This document shows, in pieces, positions 22,616-31,208 of a DNA stretch of 64,000 bases; position 1 is the stretch's first letter; every line of letters begins with the position of its first letter. Location of the stretch: assembly GCA_004332335.1 (NCBI GenBank), contig SISS01000029.1, positions 1 to 64,000 of the forward strand. Reading direction: 5' to 3'. Source of the DNA: Methanoregulaceae archaeon UXB-2016. GTDB lineage: Archaea > Halobacteriota > Methanomicrobia > Methanomicrobiales > Methanospirillaceae. Made by a program: the position numbers and the translations under genes. The notes beneath the pieces are model-generated. The model saw only the letters and a program-made list of their open reading frames with translations. It was not told the DNA's origin and made no database searches.

Positions 22616-23230
22616 ATGCCGATCACCGTCCTCGCGTTCGCGGGCTCGCCGCGACGGCACGGGAACTCAGAGACCCTGCTCGACTGGGTCCTCGAAGCGA
22701 TGGCGTCCGAGCCTGACGTTACCGTCGAGAAGGTCGTGATCGTCGACGCCGACATCCGCCCCTGCCGGGGCTGCAACGCCTGCGAGCGGACCGGGGCCTG
22801 CGTTCAGCACGATGGCATGACCCCGCTCTACGACCGGGTCCTCGAGGCCGACTGCGTCGTGCTGGCCGCACCGATCTACTGCATGGGCCTGGCGGCACAG
22901 ACGAAGGCGTTCATCGATCGGGCCCAGGTCTACCGTTCGAGGAAGTACGTGCTCCACTGGCCCATCATCCCCGAGGAGCGGAAGGGCAAGCGGCTCGGGC
23001 TCTTTCTCGGGACTGCCGGCCAGGCCTGGGACCACGTCTTCGACGCGGCCCTGCCGTCCGTGAAATGCTTCTACCATGTCGCGGGAATCCGCGACCGGGA
23101 CATGCGCTACCTGCTTGTGAACCGCGTGGACGAGGCCGGCGCGGTCGAGCGCCACCCGACCGCGCGGGCCGATGCCATGGCCCTCGGGCTCGAGGCGGTC
23201 GCGACCCTGCGCGAGCGGCTCGGCCCATGA
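22616..23230 (+). CDS. Iron-sulfur flavoprotein (NADPH-dependent FMN reductase family) A
   Basis: The 204-residue flavodoxin-like protein has Gly-Ser-Pro-Arg-Arg-His-Gly-Asn-Ser for FMN and a compact Cys cluster Cys-Arg-Gly-Cys-Asn-Ala-Cys-x5-Cys that fits a 4Fe-4S site as in methanogen Isf proteins. A TATA-like CCTTTTTTATAG at 22581-22592 makes it leaderless. Isf proteins pass electrons from ferredoxin to oxygen or peroxide. It overlaps the following paralogue by 4 bp (ATGA). Confidence 0.88.
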   Translation: MPITVLAFAGSPRRHGNSETLLDWVLEAMASEPDVTVEKVVIVDADIRPCRGCNACERTGACVQHDGMTPLYDRVLEADCVVLAAPIYCMGLAAQTKAFIDRAQVYRSRKYVLHWPIIPEERKGKRLGLFLGTAGQAWDHVFDAALPSVKCFYHVAGIRDRDMRYLLVNRVDEAGAVERHPTARADAMALGLEAVATLRERLGP

Positions 23231-23820
23231 TCCGTGTGCTCGGGGTCTCGGGGAGCCCGCACCGGCACGGCAACACCGAGCGGCTGCTCGACGCGTTCCT
23301 GGAGGGGGCCCGCGAGGCCGGGGCCGGGACCGACAAGGTGGTCCTCTCGACCCTCGCGTACACCCCCTGCCGGGGCTGCAACGCTTGCCACCGGACCGGG
23401 GTCTGCATCCTGCACGACGATGCGATCCCCCTTCTCGAGACGATGGCCGGGGCCGACGTGCTCGCGATCGCCTCGCCGATCTACAGCATGGGGATCACGG
23501 CCGAGCTCAAGGGGCTGATCGACCGGGCCCAGTACCTCTGGGCACGGCGCATGATCACGAACACGCTCGAGTATTCGCCCGAACACCTGGCCCGTCACCG
23601 GGGGGTCTTCTTATCGACCGCGGGTTCGGACTGGCTGAACGTCTTCGACGGGGCCTATCCGGTCGTAAAAGCGCTCTTCTCCGGGCTCGGGTTCACCTAC
23701 GCCGGCAACATCGTCTACAACGCCCTGGACCGGCACGGGGGCGTACGGGGCCACCCGACCGCGCTCGCCGAGGCGAGAGAGGCCGGGCGCCGCGAGGTCG
23801 CGGCCCTCCTCGCCGGCTAG
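23227..23820 (+). CDS. Iron-sulfur flavoprotein B (paralogue of A)
   Basis: The 197-residue protein is clearly related to its upstream neighbour: same FMN loop (Gly-Ser-Pro-His-Arg-His-Gly-Asn-Thr), same cluster Cys-Arg-Gly-Cys-Asn-Ala-Cys-His-Arg-Thr-Gly-Val-Cys, same Ser-Pro-Ile-Tyr-Ser-Met-Gly. The two overlap by ATGA, suggesting equal expression and perhaps a heterodimer. The 3' end overlaps the convergent ribL stop by 4 bp. Confidence 0.88.
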   Translation: MIRVLGVSGSPHRHGNTERLLDAFLEGAREAGAGTDKVVLSTLAYTPCRGCNACHRTGVCILHDDAIPLLETMAGADVLAIASPIYSMGITAELKGLIDRAQYLWARRMITNTLEYSPEHLARHRGVFLSTAGSDWLNVFDGAYPVVKALFSGLGFTYAGNIVYNALDRHGGVRGHPTALAEAREAGRREVAALLAG

Positions 23821-24245
23821 GCCGGTCCGCACCGCTCGGCGCAGATCCGGGCCACGATCCGGCGCGAGGAGCAGAGGGGGGTCCCGGAGAAGCCGCCGAT
23901 CCGGACGACGCGGCAGCCGTATCCGCGGGCCTCGAGGGCCGCTTCGAGCGCGTGCTCGTCGAAGTGCTGGTTGCAGCCGATCGTGATGACCTCGGGCCGG
24001 ATCTCCTCGATCGGCAGGAACATGTCCTCGCTGTCGCCGAGGCGAGCGAAGTCGACCGGTTTCAACGCCCGGACCAGCTCGAGCCGCTGGGCCTCGGGCA
24101 CGATCGGCCGGGGCTTGTGCCGGACGTTCGCGTCGCGGGCGACGATCACGTGCAGCTCGTCGCCGAGCCGGCGCGACTCGGCGAGGTAGTAGAGATGGCC
24201 CGGGTGAAGCAGGTCGAAGGTCCCGGTCGCGACCACGCGGGTCAC
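23817..24245 (-). CDS. ribL: Archaeal FAD synthase (RibL-type nucleotidyltransferase)
   Basis: The 142-residue protein has the cytidylyltransferase-fold motif Gly-Thr-Phe-Asp-Leu-Leu-His-Pro-Gly-His near residue 8 and the Arg-Lys-Pro/Pro-Glu-x-x-Arg pattern of archaeal RibL, which adenylylates FMN to FAD. Start is GTG 24245, overlapping the stop of the upstream JAMM gene. FAD supply fits the flavoprotein-rich surroundings. The C-terminal Cys-Ser-Ser corresponds to the Cys-containing segment reported for redox sensitivity of RibL; here a Pro-Leu precedes it. Confidence 0.88.
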   Translation of the reverse strand: MTRVVATGTFDLLHPGHLYYLAESRRLGDELHVIVARDANVRHKPRPIVPEAQRLELVRALKPVDFARLGDSEDMFLPIEEIRPEVITIGCNQHFDEHALEAALEARGYGCRVVRIGGFSGTPLCSSRRIVARICAERCGPA

Positions 24246-24613
24246 GGGAGCACCTCGAGGTCGTACGGCGCGCCGTCGGCTGTGAAGCATGCCCAGTCCC
24301 CCTCCTCGTACGGCCAGCCGATGATCAGGTGGTACCGCCCGGTCCGGGGAAAGAACGAGAGGTCCGCGTCCGAGGGCTCGAGCACCCCGTTCGGGTGCGA
24401 GTGGGCCGAGCCGGCCCGGTGCGTGTCGAGGGGCATCATGTCCAGGAGGACGCTCGCCGAGTCCTCGTTCGTGACCGTGCCCGGCACGAGGTCGCACTCC
24501 TCGATCACTCCGTTCTCCTCCCGGAGCAGGGCCACGAACTCGTTCGGGTCGTTTGAGGCCGCGATCGCGAGCAGGAGGTCCAGGAGCTCATGCCGAATCC
24601 CCCTGCACTTCAT
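24242..24613 (-). CDS. JAMM/MPN+ metalloprotease domain protein
   Basis: The 123-residue protein starts at ATG 24613 (MKCRGIRHELL). It carries the JAMM zinc motif His-Ser-His-Pro-Asn-Gly, then Ser and Asp at the correct spacing (Pro-Ser-Asp-Ala-Asp), with an upstream Glu. Archaeal JAMM proteins can cleave small ubiquitin-like modifiers (SAMPs). It overlaps ribL by 4 bp, so both are made together; the functional link is unclear. Confidence 0.85.
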   Translation of the reverse strand: MKCRGIRHELLDLLLAIAASNDPNEFVALLREENGVIEECDLVPGTVTNEDSASVLLDMMPLDTHRAGSAHSHPNGVLEPSDADLSFFPRTGRYHLIIGWPYEEGDWACFTADGAPYDLEVLP

Positions 24614-24726
24614 GCCCTGATCGGTGGGCCCCCCGAGGTGATAAGCCCGACGCCGGCCCCGTTGGCTCCGGCGCACAAGAAGAAATTGTTTTCTCCTTAC
24701 CGGTCCACCTCGTCTGCACGAACTGC

Positions 24727-25719
24727 ATGAGGGTCCTCTCCGCCGACGATGTGGCTGCTGCTCTCCCGATGGAGGCCGCGATTGCAGGGATGAGGCGGGC
24801 CTTTGCAGCCTTCTCCAGCGGGCGGGTCGAGATGCCGCCCGGGGCGCGGCTCGTGGTCCCGGGCCGGCATGGCGAGGGCTCCGCGGCCCCGGTCCACGTG
24901 CACAACCCCGAGGGAGAGGCCCTCGGGTTCCGCCTGACCACGCTCTACCCCGAGAATTCGGCCCGGGGCCTTCCGATCACGCAGGGCGCGGTCCTGCTCG
25001 TCGACCCCGCGACCGGGACGCCCGAGGCCCTGGTGGAGGCCGGGGCCCTGACCGCGATCCGGACCGGGGCGACGAGCGCGGTCGCCACCGATCTCCTCGC
25101 GCGCCGCTCGGCCAGGAGGCTGACGATCTTCGGGACCGGGGTCCAGGCCCGGACCCAGGTCGCGGCCGTCTGCCATGTCCGCGAGATCGAGTCGGTCCGG
25201 GTCTACGGCCGCGACTCCTCCTCGACCCGGGCGTTCGTGACCGAGATGGCAGGGCGTGGCCGCATCCCCCGTGATATCCAGGTCGCGAAGACACCGGCCG
25301 AGGCCGTCGCCCGCGCCGACATCATCTGCACGGCGACCACCTCGTCCACCCCGGTCTTTGCGGACCGGGACCTCCGGGACGGGGTCCATATCAACGGGAT
25401 CGGCTCGTACTCGCCGCTCACGGCCGAGATCCCCCACCGGACCCTCGCCCGGTCCCTGCTCGTGGTCGACTCGCGGGCATCGGCCCTCGCCGAGGCCGGC
25501 GACCTGATCCAGGCGATCGCGCAGGGGGCGATCACGCCCGATCACATCCGGGCCGAGCTCGGCGACCTCGTGCTCGGCCGGGCCGAGGGGCGGACCTCGC
25601 CCGACCAGGTGACCGTCTTCAAGTCGGTCGGGCTCGCGGTCCAGGACGCGGTTGCGGCCTCGATCGCTCTAAAAAATGCCCGTGCCGGTGAGATCGGCCG
25701 GGAATGCCGCTGGCCCTAG
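24727..25719 (+). CDS. Ornithine cyclodeaminase / alanine dehydrogenase family
   Basis: The 330-residue protein starts at ATG 24727 and has the mu-crystallin/OCD fold: Arg-Gly-Leu-Pro substrate region, Ala-Ile-Arg-Thr-Gly-Ala-Thr-Ser, the NAD-binding Gly-Thr-Gly-Val-Gln-Ala, and His-Ile-Asn-Gly-Ile-Gly-Ser. Archaeal members act as alanine dehydrogenase (alanine to pyruvate plus ammonia) or proline-forming cyclodeaminase; sequence alone does not decide. Convergent with the sugar operon, overlapping its last stop by 4 bp. Confidence 0.85.
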   Translation: MRVLSADDVAAALPMEAAIAGMRRAFAAFSSGRVEMPPGARLVVPGRHGEGSAAPVHVHNPEGEALGFRLTTLYPENSARGLPITQGAVLLVDPATGTPEALVEAGALTAIRTGATSAVATDLLARRSARRLTIFGTGVQARTQVAAVCHVREIESVRVYGRDSSSTRAFVTEMAGRGRIPRDIQVAKTPAEAVARADIICTATTSSTPVFADRDLRDGVHINGIGSYSPLTAEIPHRTLARSLLVVDSRASALAEAGDLIQAIAQGAITPDHIRAELGDLVLGRAEGRTSPDQVTVFKSVGLAVQDAVAASIALKNARAGEIGRECRWP

Positions 25720-26624
25720 TGCCCGGCCCTGATCGCATCGGCGATCCGGAGGTTTTCGACCCCTTCGGCCGGTGTGACCGGGAAGGAAGGGCCGCCGGCG
25801 ACCGCGGCCAGAAAGGCCTGGAGCTCGACCATGAGGGGCTCGACCCGGTTCACGAGCACCTTCTCGATGATGTTCTCCTGCACGTACCGGTCCGCATCGA
25901 CCGCGTACTGGCCCGGCTTCCGGTAGACGTAGACCTCCTGGGCCATGAAGTCCCCCTCGATCGTCCGCTCCTCCTCCTCGATGTAGATGGAGCGGATCTT
26001 CTTCGAGGACTTCCGGGAGGCCGAGAGATGGGCATGGCAGGCGTCGAAGGTGAAGAGGGCCGAGCAGACGTCCCCGTTCCCGGCCGAGGCGATCCGGTAG
26101 GGAGCCCCCGGGAAGAGGACGTGGGCCAGGATGTCGATGTCGTGGATCATCAGGTCCTCCACGACCGAGGTACCCGCGATCCGGTTCGAGGCCGGGTTGT
26201 GGCGCTTGAGCTCGACATAGAGCGGGGACGAGACGATCCTCCTGACCTCCTCGACGACCGGGTTGAAGCGCTCGATCTGCCCGACTCCGACGACCAGCCC
26301 GCGGGGGATCTCGTCGAGCAGGCGCTCCCCCTCCTCGACGCTCGCGCAGATCGGCTTCTCGATCAGCATCGGCACCCCAGCTGACGCGACCCGCTCGGCC
26401 GTCTCAAGGTGGTAGGGTGTCGGGGCGCAGATACTGATCCCGTCCACCGTGTCGAGGAGCCCCTCGAGCGAGTCCGCGACGGTCGCACCGACGCGACGAG
26501 CCGCCTCGTCCGCTGCGGACCGGCTGACGTCGTGGACCAGGACCTCGGTGACGGACCTGAGCTCGGAGTAGACCCGGAGGTGGTTGCGGCCCATCACTCC
26601 GGCGCCGATCACCCCGACCCTCAT
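25716..26624 (-). CDS. Gfo/Idh/MocA sugar-nucleotide dehydrogenase (WlbA/WbpB-like)
   Basis: The 302-residue protein has a Rossmann start (Val-Gly-Val-Ile-Gly-Ala-Gly-Val-Met-Gly), the Glu-Lys-Pro motif that holds the catalytic Lys, and the Asp-Leu-Met-Ile-His-Asp-Ile-Asp active-site segment of the GFO family. In the diacetamido-uronate pathway this enzyme oxidises the 3-OH of UDP-GlcNAcA. It overlaps the aminotransferase gene by ATGA; start is ATG 26624. Last gene of the 25.7-32.4 kb operon. Confidence 0.88.
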   Translation of the reverse strand: MRVGVIGAGVMGRNHLRVYSELRSVTEVLVHDVSRSAADEAARRVGATVADSLEGLLDTVDGISICAPTPYHLETAERVASAGVPMLIEKPICASVEEGERLLDEIPRGLVVGVGQIERFNPVVEEVRRIVSSPLYVELKRHNPASNRIAGTSVVEDLMIHDIDILAHVLFPGAPYRIASAGNGDVCSALFTFDACHAHLSASRKSSKKIRSIYIEEEERTIEGDFMAQEVYVYRKPGQYAVDADRYVQENIIEKVLVNRVEPLMVELQAFLAAVAGGPSFPVTPAEGVENLRIADAIRAGH

Positions 26625-27712
26625 CGGGTGGCCCCGTTCACGGCCGCGACGACCTGCTCGAGCTCGGCTCGCCCGACACCCGGGTGGACCGGGAGCGAGA
26701 GGACGCGGCGGGCGAGGTCGGCGGCCGTCGGGCAGGCGCCCGTGGCGGCGGCGCCCCGATAGAGCGGCTGCTCGTGGACCGGGATCGGGTAGTGGACGGC
26801 CGACCCGATCCCCTGCTCGCGCAGGCGTGCGGCGAGCGCGTCGCGGGAGAGCGGGCAGTCGTCGCCGACCGTGACCACGTACTGGTGGTAGACGTGGGTC
26901 CGGTCGTCCGCGATCGCCGGCGGGACGATCCCCCGGGCCTCGAGCCCCGCCGTGAGGTACGCGCCGTTCTCCTGCCGGCGGCGGTTGAACTCGGGCAGGC
27001 GGCGGAGCTGCACGCGCCCGATCGCGGCCCCCATGTCGGTCATCCGGTAGTTGTACCCGAGGTCGGTATGGAGGTACTTCTCGGCCTGGCCGTGGTTGAT
27101 CAGCCGCCGGATCCGCTCGGCGAGGGCCTCGTCGTTCGTCGTGACCATGCCGCCCTCGCCGGTCGTCATGTTCTTGGTCGGGTAGAACGAGAAGCAGCCG
27201 GCGTCGCCGAGCGAGCCGACCTGCCGGCCCCGGTACGAGGCGCCGTGGGCCTGGGCCGCGTCCTCGAGGAGGAACAGGTCGCGCGCCTGGCAGAACTCCT
27301 GGAGCGGGCCGAGGTCGCAGGGCTGGCCGAAGAGGTGGACCCCGACGACCGCCCTGGTCCGCGGCGTTGCGAGGACCGGCAGGACGTCCGGGTCGAGGGT
27401 GAAGAGGTCGGGCCGGACGTCGGCGAAGACCGGGGTCGCGCCGCACATCGAGACCGCAGTCGCGGTCGCGATGAACGTGAACGAGGGCACGATCACCTCG
27501 TCCCCCGGGCCGATGCCGGCGCCGAGCAGGGCCGCGTGGAGCGCGGTCGTTCCGTTCGAGACCGCGATCGCGTGCCCGACACCGACGAACGCGGCGAACT
27601 CGGACTCGAACGCGGCCGTCTCGGGGCCCGAGGCGAGCATGCCCGAGCGGACGACCCGGGCCGCAGCCTCCGCCTCCTCCTCGCCCAGGAGGGGCCGGGC
27701 GATCGGGATCAC
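26621..27712 (-). CDS. DegT/DnrJ/EryC1 PLP-dependent sugar aminotransferase (WbpE-like)
   Basis: The 363-residue protein shows the family features: Ser-Asn-Gly-Thr-Thr-Ala for phosphate binding, Glu-Asp-Ala-Ala-Gln-Ala-His, the PLP-binding Lys in Phe-Tyr-Pro-Thr-Lys-Asn-Met, and Gly-Tyr-Asn-Tyr-Arg-Met. It should transfer an amino group from glutamate to a keto-sugar nucleotide. Overlaps by ATGA with both neighbours argue that oxidation, amination and acetylation happen on one substrate. Confidence 0.92.
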   Translation of the reverse strand: MIPIARPLLGEEEAEAAARVVRSGMLASGPETAAFESEFAAFVGVGHAIAVSNGTTALHAALLGAGIGPGDEVIVPSFTFIATATAVSMCGATPVFADVRPDLFTLDPDVLPVLATPRTRAVVGVHLFGQPCDLGPLQEFCQARDLFLLEDAAQAHGASYRGRQVGSLGDAGCFSFYPTKNMTTGEGGMVTTNDEALAERIRRLINHGQAEKYLHTDLGYNYRMTDMGAAIGRVQLRRLPEFNRRRQENGAYLTAGLEARGIVPPAIADDRTHVYHQYVVTVGDDCPLSRDALAARLREQGIGSAVHYPIPVHEQPLYRGAAATGACPTAADLARRVLSLPVHPGVGRAELEQVVAAVNGATR

Positions 27713-28305
27713 CCTCGTGCCTCCGGCACGGGCTTGGCGCGTATCCGCGCCGGGTTGCCGAGTGCGAGCATCCCTGGCGGGACGTCCCGCGTCACGACCG
27801 AGCCGGCCGCGACGAGCGCCCCGGGCCCGATCCGGACCCCCGGGAGGAGCGTGGCGTTCGCGCCGATCGCGGCCCCGTCCTCGATCACGGGGCCTGAAAG
27901 GCCCCCGACGCCGGTCGGGGGGTAGCGGTCGTTCGTCAGCACCACGTGCGGGCCGATAAAGACCCGGTCGCCGATCACGGTGTTCGTCGGGATGAAGGCC
28001 ATCGACTGGATCGAGACGTCCGAGCCGATCCGGCAGTGCCCCTCGCAGATCGTGTTCGTCCCGACGGCGACCCGGTCCCCGATCCGGGTCTGCTCGCGGA
28101 TCATGACGTTGTGTCCGGTCTGGAAGTCCTCGCCGGCCACGACCTCGCAGTAGAGAATCGTGCCCGAGCGGATTGTCGCGTTCCGCCCGAGGGTGACCCC
28201 CGGAAAGTCGGTCATGCCGAGGTACTCGCGTGAGGGAAACCCGAGGGTGACCGGCTCGTAGATGCGGGCACCCTCGCCGATGGTATTGCGGCCGAGAGAG
28301 GTCAT
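27709..28305 (-). CDS. Hexapeptide-repeat N-acyltransferase (WbpD/WlbB-like)
   Basis: The 198-residue protein is a left-handed beta-helix with many Ile/Val-Gly-x4 hexapeptides (Ile-Gly-Asp-Arg-Val-Ala-Val-Gly, Ile-Gly-Ala-Asn-Ala) and the closing Val-Thr-Arg-Asp-Val-Pro-Pro-Gly. It likely acetylates the 3-amino group made by the neighbouring aminotransferase. Trimeric and cytoplasmic by family. Confidence 0.88.
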   Translation of the reverse strand: MTSLGRNTIGEGARIYEPVTLGFPSREYLGMTDFPGVTLGRNATIRSGTILYCEVVAGEDFQTGHNVMIREQTRIGDRVAVGTNTICEGHCRIGSDVSIQSMAFIPTNTVIGDRVFIGPHVVLTNDRYPPTGVGGLSGPVIEDGAAIGANATLLPGVRIGPGALVAAGSVVTRDVPPGMLALGNPARIRAKPVPEARG

Positions 28306-30044
28306 TCGACGGTCACGCTCTTTGCAAGGTTTCGCGGTTGATCCACGTCGCGCCCGAGCGCGACCGCGGTCTGGTAGGCGAGCTGCTGGAGCAGGACCGA
28401 GGTCGCGATCAGCTGGACCAGCTCGTGGCTCTCGGGGATCGGCAGGAAGACGTCGACGATGTCGATCAGCTCCCGATCGCCCCGCGCCCCGATCCCGATG
28501 ATCGGGGCCTTCCTCGCCTTCATCTCCTTGATGTTCGAGAGCATGATCGAGTAGGTGTCGCCCGGCGAGCAGAGCGCGACGACCGGCGTCTCCTCCGAGA
28601 GGAGGGCGAACGGCCCGTGCTTGAGCTCGCCGGCCGCGTACCCCTCGGCGTGGATGTAGGAGATCTCCTTCATCTTGAGCGCGCCCTCGAGCGCGATCGG
28701 GTAGAAGAGCCCGCGCCCGACATAGAAGAGGTGTTCGGCCGGCCGGCAGATCTCGACCGCACGGCCGATGTCCTGCAGGAGCACCTCGTCGATCGCGCTG
28801 TTGGCCCGCTCGAGGGAGCCGGAGAGGCCGCTCTTGGGGCTCATCAGGTTCACGAGCTGCATCAGGACCGCGAGCTGGGCCACGAACGACTTGGTCGCGG
28901 CGACCGAGATCTCGGGCCCGGCCCGCATGTACAGGGTGTGGTCGGCGATCCGGGTCACGGTCGAGCCGAGCACGTTCGTGATCGCGAGGGTCGGGCAGTT
29001 GTAGGCCTTCGCCTTCTTGAGCGCCGCGAGCGTGTCCGCGGTCTCGCCCGACTGGGTGATCACCATCACGATCCCCTTCAGGGGCGGCGTGAAGTACTTG
29101 AACTCCGAGCCGAGCTCGGCCCGGACCGGGATCCGGCAGGTCGACTCGCAGAGGTACTTGAAGACGAGCCCCGCGTGGTACGACGAGCCGCAGGCGACGA
29201 CCGTGATCTCGGAGGGGCGCCGGTACCGTTCGGGGAGCGACTCGGGCGTGATCCCGTGGAAGGTGTCGTAGAAGACCTTCGGCTGCTCGAAGATCTCTTT
29301 GAGCATATAGTGCGGAAACCCGCCCTTCCGGACGGTCTCGACGTCCCAGTCGACGTGCTCGATCGCGCGCTTCACGGGCGTGCCGTGGTGGTAGACGTGC
29401 CAGCCCTCGCGGTCGAGGGTGGCGAGGTCGCCGTCATCGAGGTAGACGACCCGCTCCGTGTATCCGATCAACGGGGTCACGTCCGAGGCGGCGAAGAGCT
29501 CCTGGTCGCCGATCCCGAGGACGAGCGGGGACGAGTCACGGGCGGCCACGATCTCCTCGTGCCCTTCGGCCGTGACGAGCAGGGCGTACGAGCCCTTGAG
29601 GTGCGTGATCGCCTGTGCGACCGCTGCGCGGAGGTCCCCGTCGTAGGCCTCCTCGATCAGGTGGGCCACGACCTCCGTGTCCGTCTCGGAGAGGAACGTG
29701 TGGCCCCGCTCCTTGAGCTCGCGCGTCAGCGCGGAGTAGTTCTCGATGATCCCGTTGTGCACGACCGCGATCCGGCCCGTGCAGTCCAGGTGCGGATGGG
29801 CGTTCCGGTCGCTCGGCACGCCGTGGGTCGCCCAGCGCGTGTGCCCGACTCCGATCGAGCCGTGGAGCTCCCGGGCCTTCTCGAACTTCTCCGAGATCTT
29901 GCCCTCGCACTTGTACACGGCGAGGTGCGGATTGCTCGTGGCGACCCCGAACGAGTCGTACCCGCGGTACTCGAGCTTCTGGAGCCCTTCCACGATCACG
30001 TCCGCAGCGGAACGAAACCCGATATACCCGACGATGCCGCACAT
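28302..30044 (-). CDS. glmS: Glutamine-fructose-6-phosphate aminotransferase
   Basis: The 580-residue protein begins Met-Cys-Gly-Ile-Val-Gly, exposing Cys2 as the glutaminase nucleophile. The N-terminal amidotransferase domain (1-~215; Arg-Trp-Ala-Thr-His-Gly) is followed by two SIS isomerase domains with Ser-Gln-Ser-Gly-Glu-Thr and the closing Pro-Arg-Asn-Leu-Ala-Lys-Ser-Val-Thr-Val-Glu. It makes glucosamine-6-phosphate, first step to UDP-GlcNAc. It lies in an ATGA overlap with the acyltransferase and 1 bp from the NTP-transferase gene. Confidence 0.96.
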   Translation of the reverse strand: MCGIVGYIGFRSAADVIVEGLQKLEYRGYDSFGVATSNPHLAVYKCEGKISEKFEKARELHGSIGVGHTRWATHGVPSDRNAHPHLDCTGRIAVVHNGIIENYSALTRELKERGHTFLSETDTEVVAHLIEEAYDGDLRAAVAQAITHLKGSYALLVTAEGHEEIVAARDSSPLVLGIGDQELFAASDVTPLIGYTERVVYLDDGDLATLDREGWHVYHHGTPVKRAIEHVDWDVETVRKGGFPHYMLKEIFEQPKVFYDTFHGITPESLPERYRRPSEITVVACGSSYHAGLVFKYLCESTCRIPVRAELGSEFKYFTPPLKGIVMVITQSGETADTLAALKKAKAYNCPTLAITNVLGSTVTRIADHTLYMRAGPEISVAATKSFVAQLAVLMQLVNLMSPKSGLSGSLERANSAIDEVLLQDIGRAVEICRPAEHLFYVGRGLFYPIALEGALKMKEISYIHAEGYAAGELKHGPFALLSEETPVVALCSPGDTYSIMLSNIKEMKARKAPIIGIGARGDRELIDIVDVFLPIPESHELVQLIATSVLLQQLAYQTAVALGRDVDQPRNLAKSVTVE

Positions 30045-30045
30045 C

Positions 30046-31200
30046 CTAGATCACCACCGCGTCGTCCGGGATCACGCCGGTCACGGTCGTATTGCCGGCC
30101 TCGATCGTGACGTCGTTCCCGACGATGCAGTTCTTGAGGATCGTGAACGGCGCCGAGCGGACCCGGTCCCCGAGCACGGCCCCGAACGAGGCCTTCTGAA
30201 ACCGTCCCTCGCGTTCGAGCACGGCCCCGGCCGTCCAGGTGGCCGTGTGGTCGGCAAGGCGGCAGGCCTCGCCCACGACCGCGTCGATGATCCGCGAGTG
30301 CGAGCCGATCACCACGTCGTCCATCACGAGCGAGTGGGCCACGTAGCTCAGGGGGTCGATCGTCACCCGCGAGCCGATCGAGGTGTTCGGCAGGATCACG
30401 CAGTTCGGGCCGATCTTACAGTCCTCGCCGATCACGACCGGGCCGTGGATGTAGGTGTTCGGCCCGATCTCGGTCCCCTTGCCGATCCGGATCAGCCCGT
30501 AGAGCTTGGACGAACGCGAGATCGTGCCGGCCCGCTTCGCGTCGATCCGCGGCAGGAGCTTGGTGTTCATCTCGAGGAGGTCCCACGGGTTGACCGCGTC
30601 CTGCCAGTCGACGGCCTGGACCGGGACCACGCGGCCCCCGTCCCGGATCATCGCCTGGAGCGCATCGGGGATCTCCTGGCCGACCGTGTACCGGAAGAAC
30701 GACCGGTCGAGTGCGTACACCCCGGTCGAGACGATGAACCCGGTCGGCGTGTCCGGCTTCTCCTTGATCTCGCGGACGAGCCCGTCGCGGGCCACGACCA
30801 CGCCGAAGTTGGTCGGGTTCGGATGATCGGTCACCAGGACCGCGTTCCGTTCTCCCTTGATCCGGGCGATCGAGGCCGCATCGATGTAGTTGTCCCCGGC
30901 GAGCAGGAGGAACCGGTCGTGGAGGTACGGCTCGGCACAGCGGAGCGCGTGCCCCGTACCGAGCTGGTTCTCCTGCACCACGACCCGCACGGGCAGGTCG
31001 CTCTCGGTCAGATAGCGGATCACGTGCTCCTTGCGGTAACCGACGACCACGATGATCTCCCGGATACCGTTCGCGAGGAGGGCATCGATCACGTACTTCA
31101 GGATCGGAGTGTTTGCGACGGGGACGAGGGCCTTCGGCCTCGACCGGGTCAGGGGGCGAAGGCGCGTGCCCTCGCCTGCCGCGAGAATGACAGCCTGCAT
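30046..31200 (-). CDS. Sugar-1-phosphate nucleotidylyltransferase with LbH domain (GlmU-like paralogue 1)
   Basis: The 384-residue protein begins Met-Gln-Ala-Val-Ile-Leu-Ala-Ala-Gly-Glu-Gly-Thr-Arg-Leu-Arg-Pro, the NTP-binding loop, with Pro-Lys-Ala-Leu for the phosphate. The C-terminal third is a left-handed beta-helix. Compared with its upstream paralogue it lacks the Asn-Phe-Gly-Ala-Gly-Thr acetyltransferase signature, so it is more likely a pure glucose- or glucosamine-1-phosphate nucleotidylyltransferase. Start ATG 31200. Confidence 0.85.
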   Translation of the reverse strand: MQAVILAAGEGTRLRPLTRSRPKALVPVANTPILKYVIDALLANGIREIIVVVGYRKEHVIRYLTESDLPVRVVVQENQLGTGHALRCAEPYLHDRFLLLAGDNYIDAASIARIKGERNAVLVTDHPNPTNFGVVVARDGLVREIKEKPDTPTGFIVSTGVYALDRSFFRYTVGQEIPDALQAMIRDGGRVVPVQAVDWQDAVNPWDLLEMNTKLLPRIDAKRAGTISRSSKLYGLIRIGKGTEIGPNTYIHGPVVIGEDCKIGPNCVILPNTSIGSRVTIDPLSYVAHSLVMDDVVIGSHSRIIDAVVGEACRLADHTATWTAGAVLEREGRFQKASFGAVLGDRVRSAPFTILKNCIVGNDVTIEAGNTTVTGVIPDDAVVI

Positions 31201-31208
31201 GGTCTCTC

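Noticed and set aside
28338-30110. 590-codon plus-strand ORF
   Set aside because: Antisense to glmS with Arg/Val/Asp-rich composition typical of shadow frames in GC-rich coding DNA.
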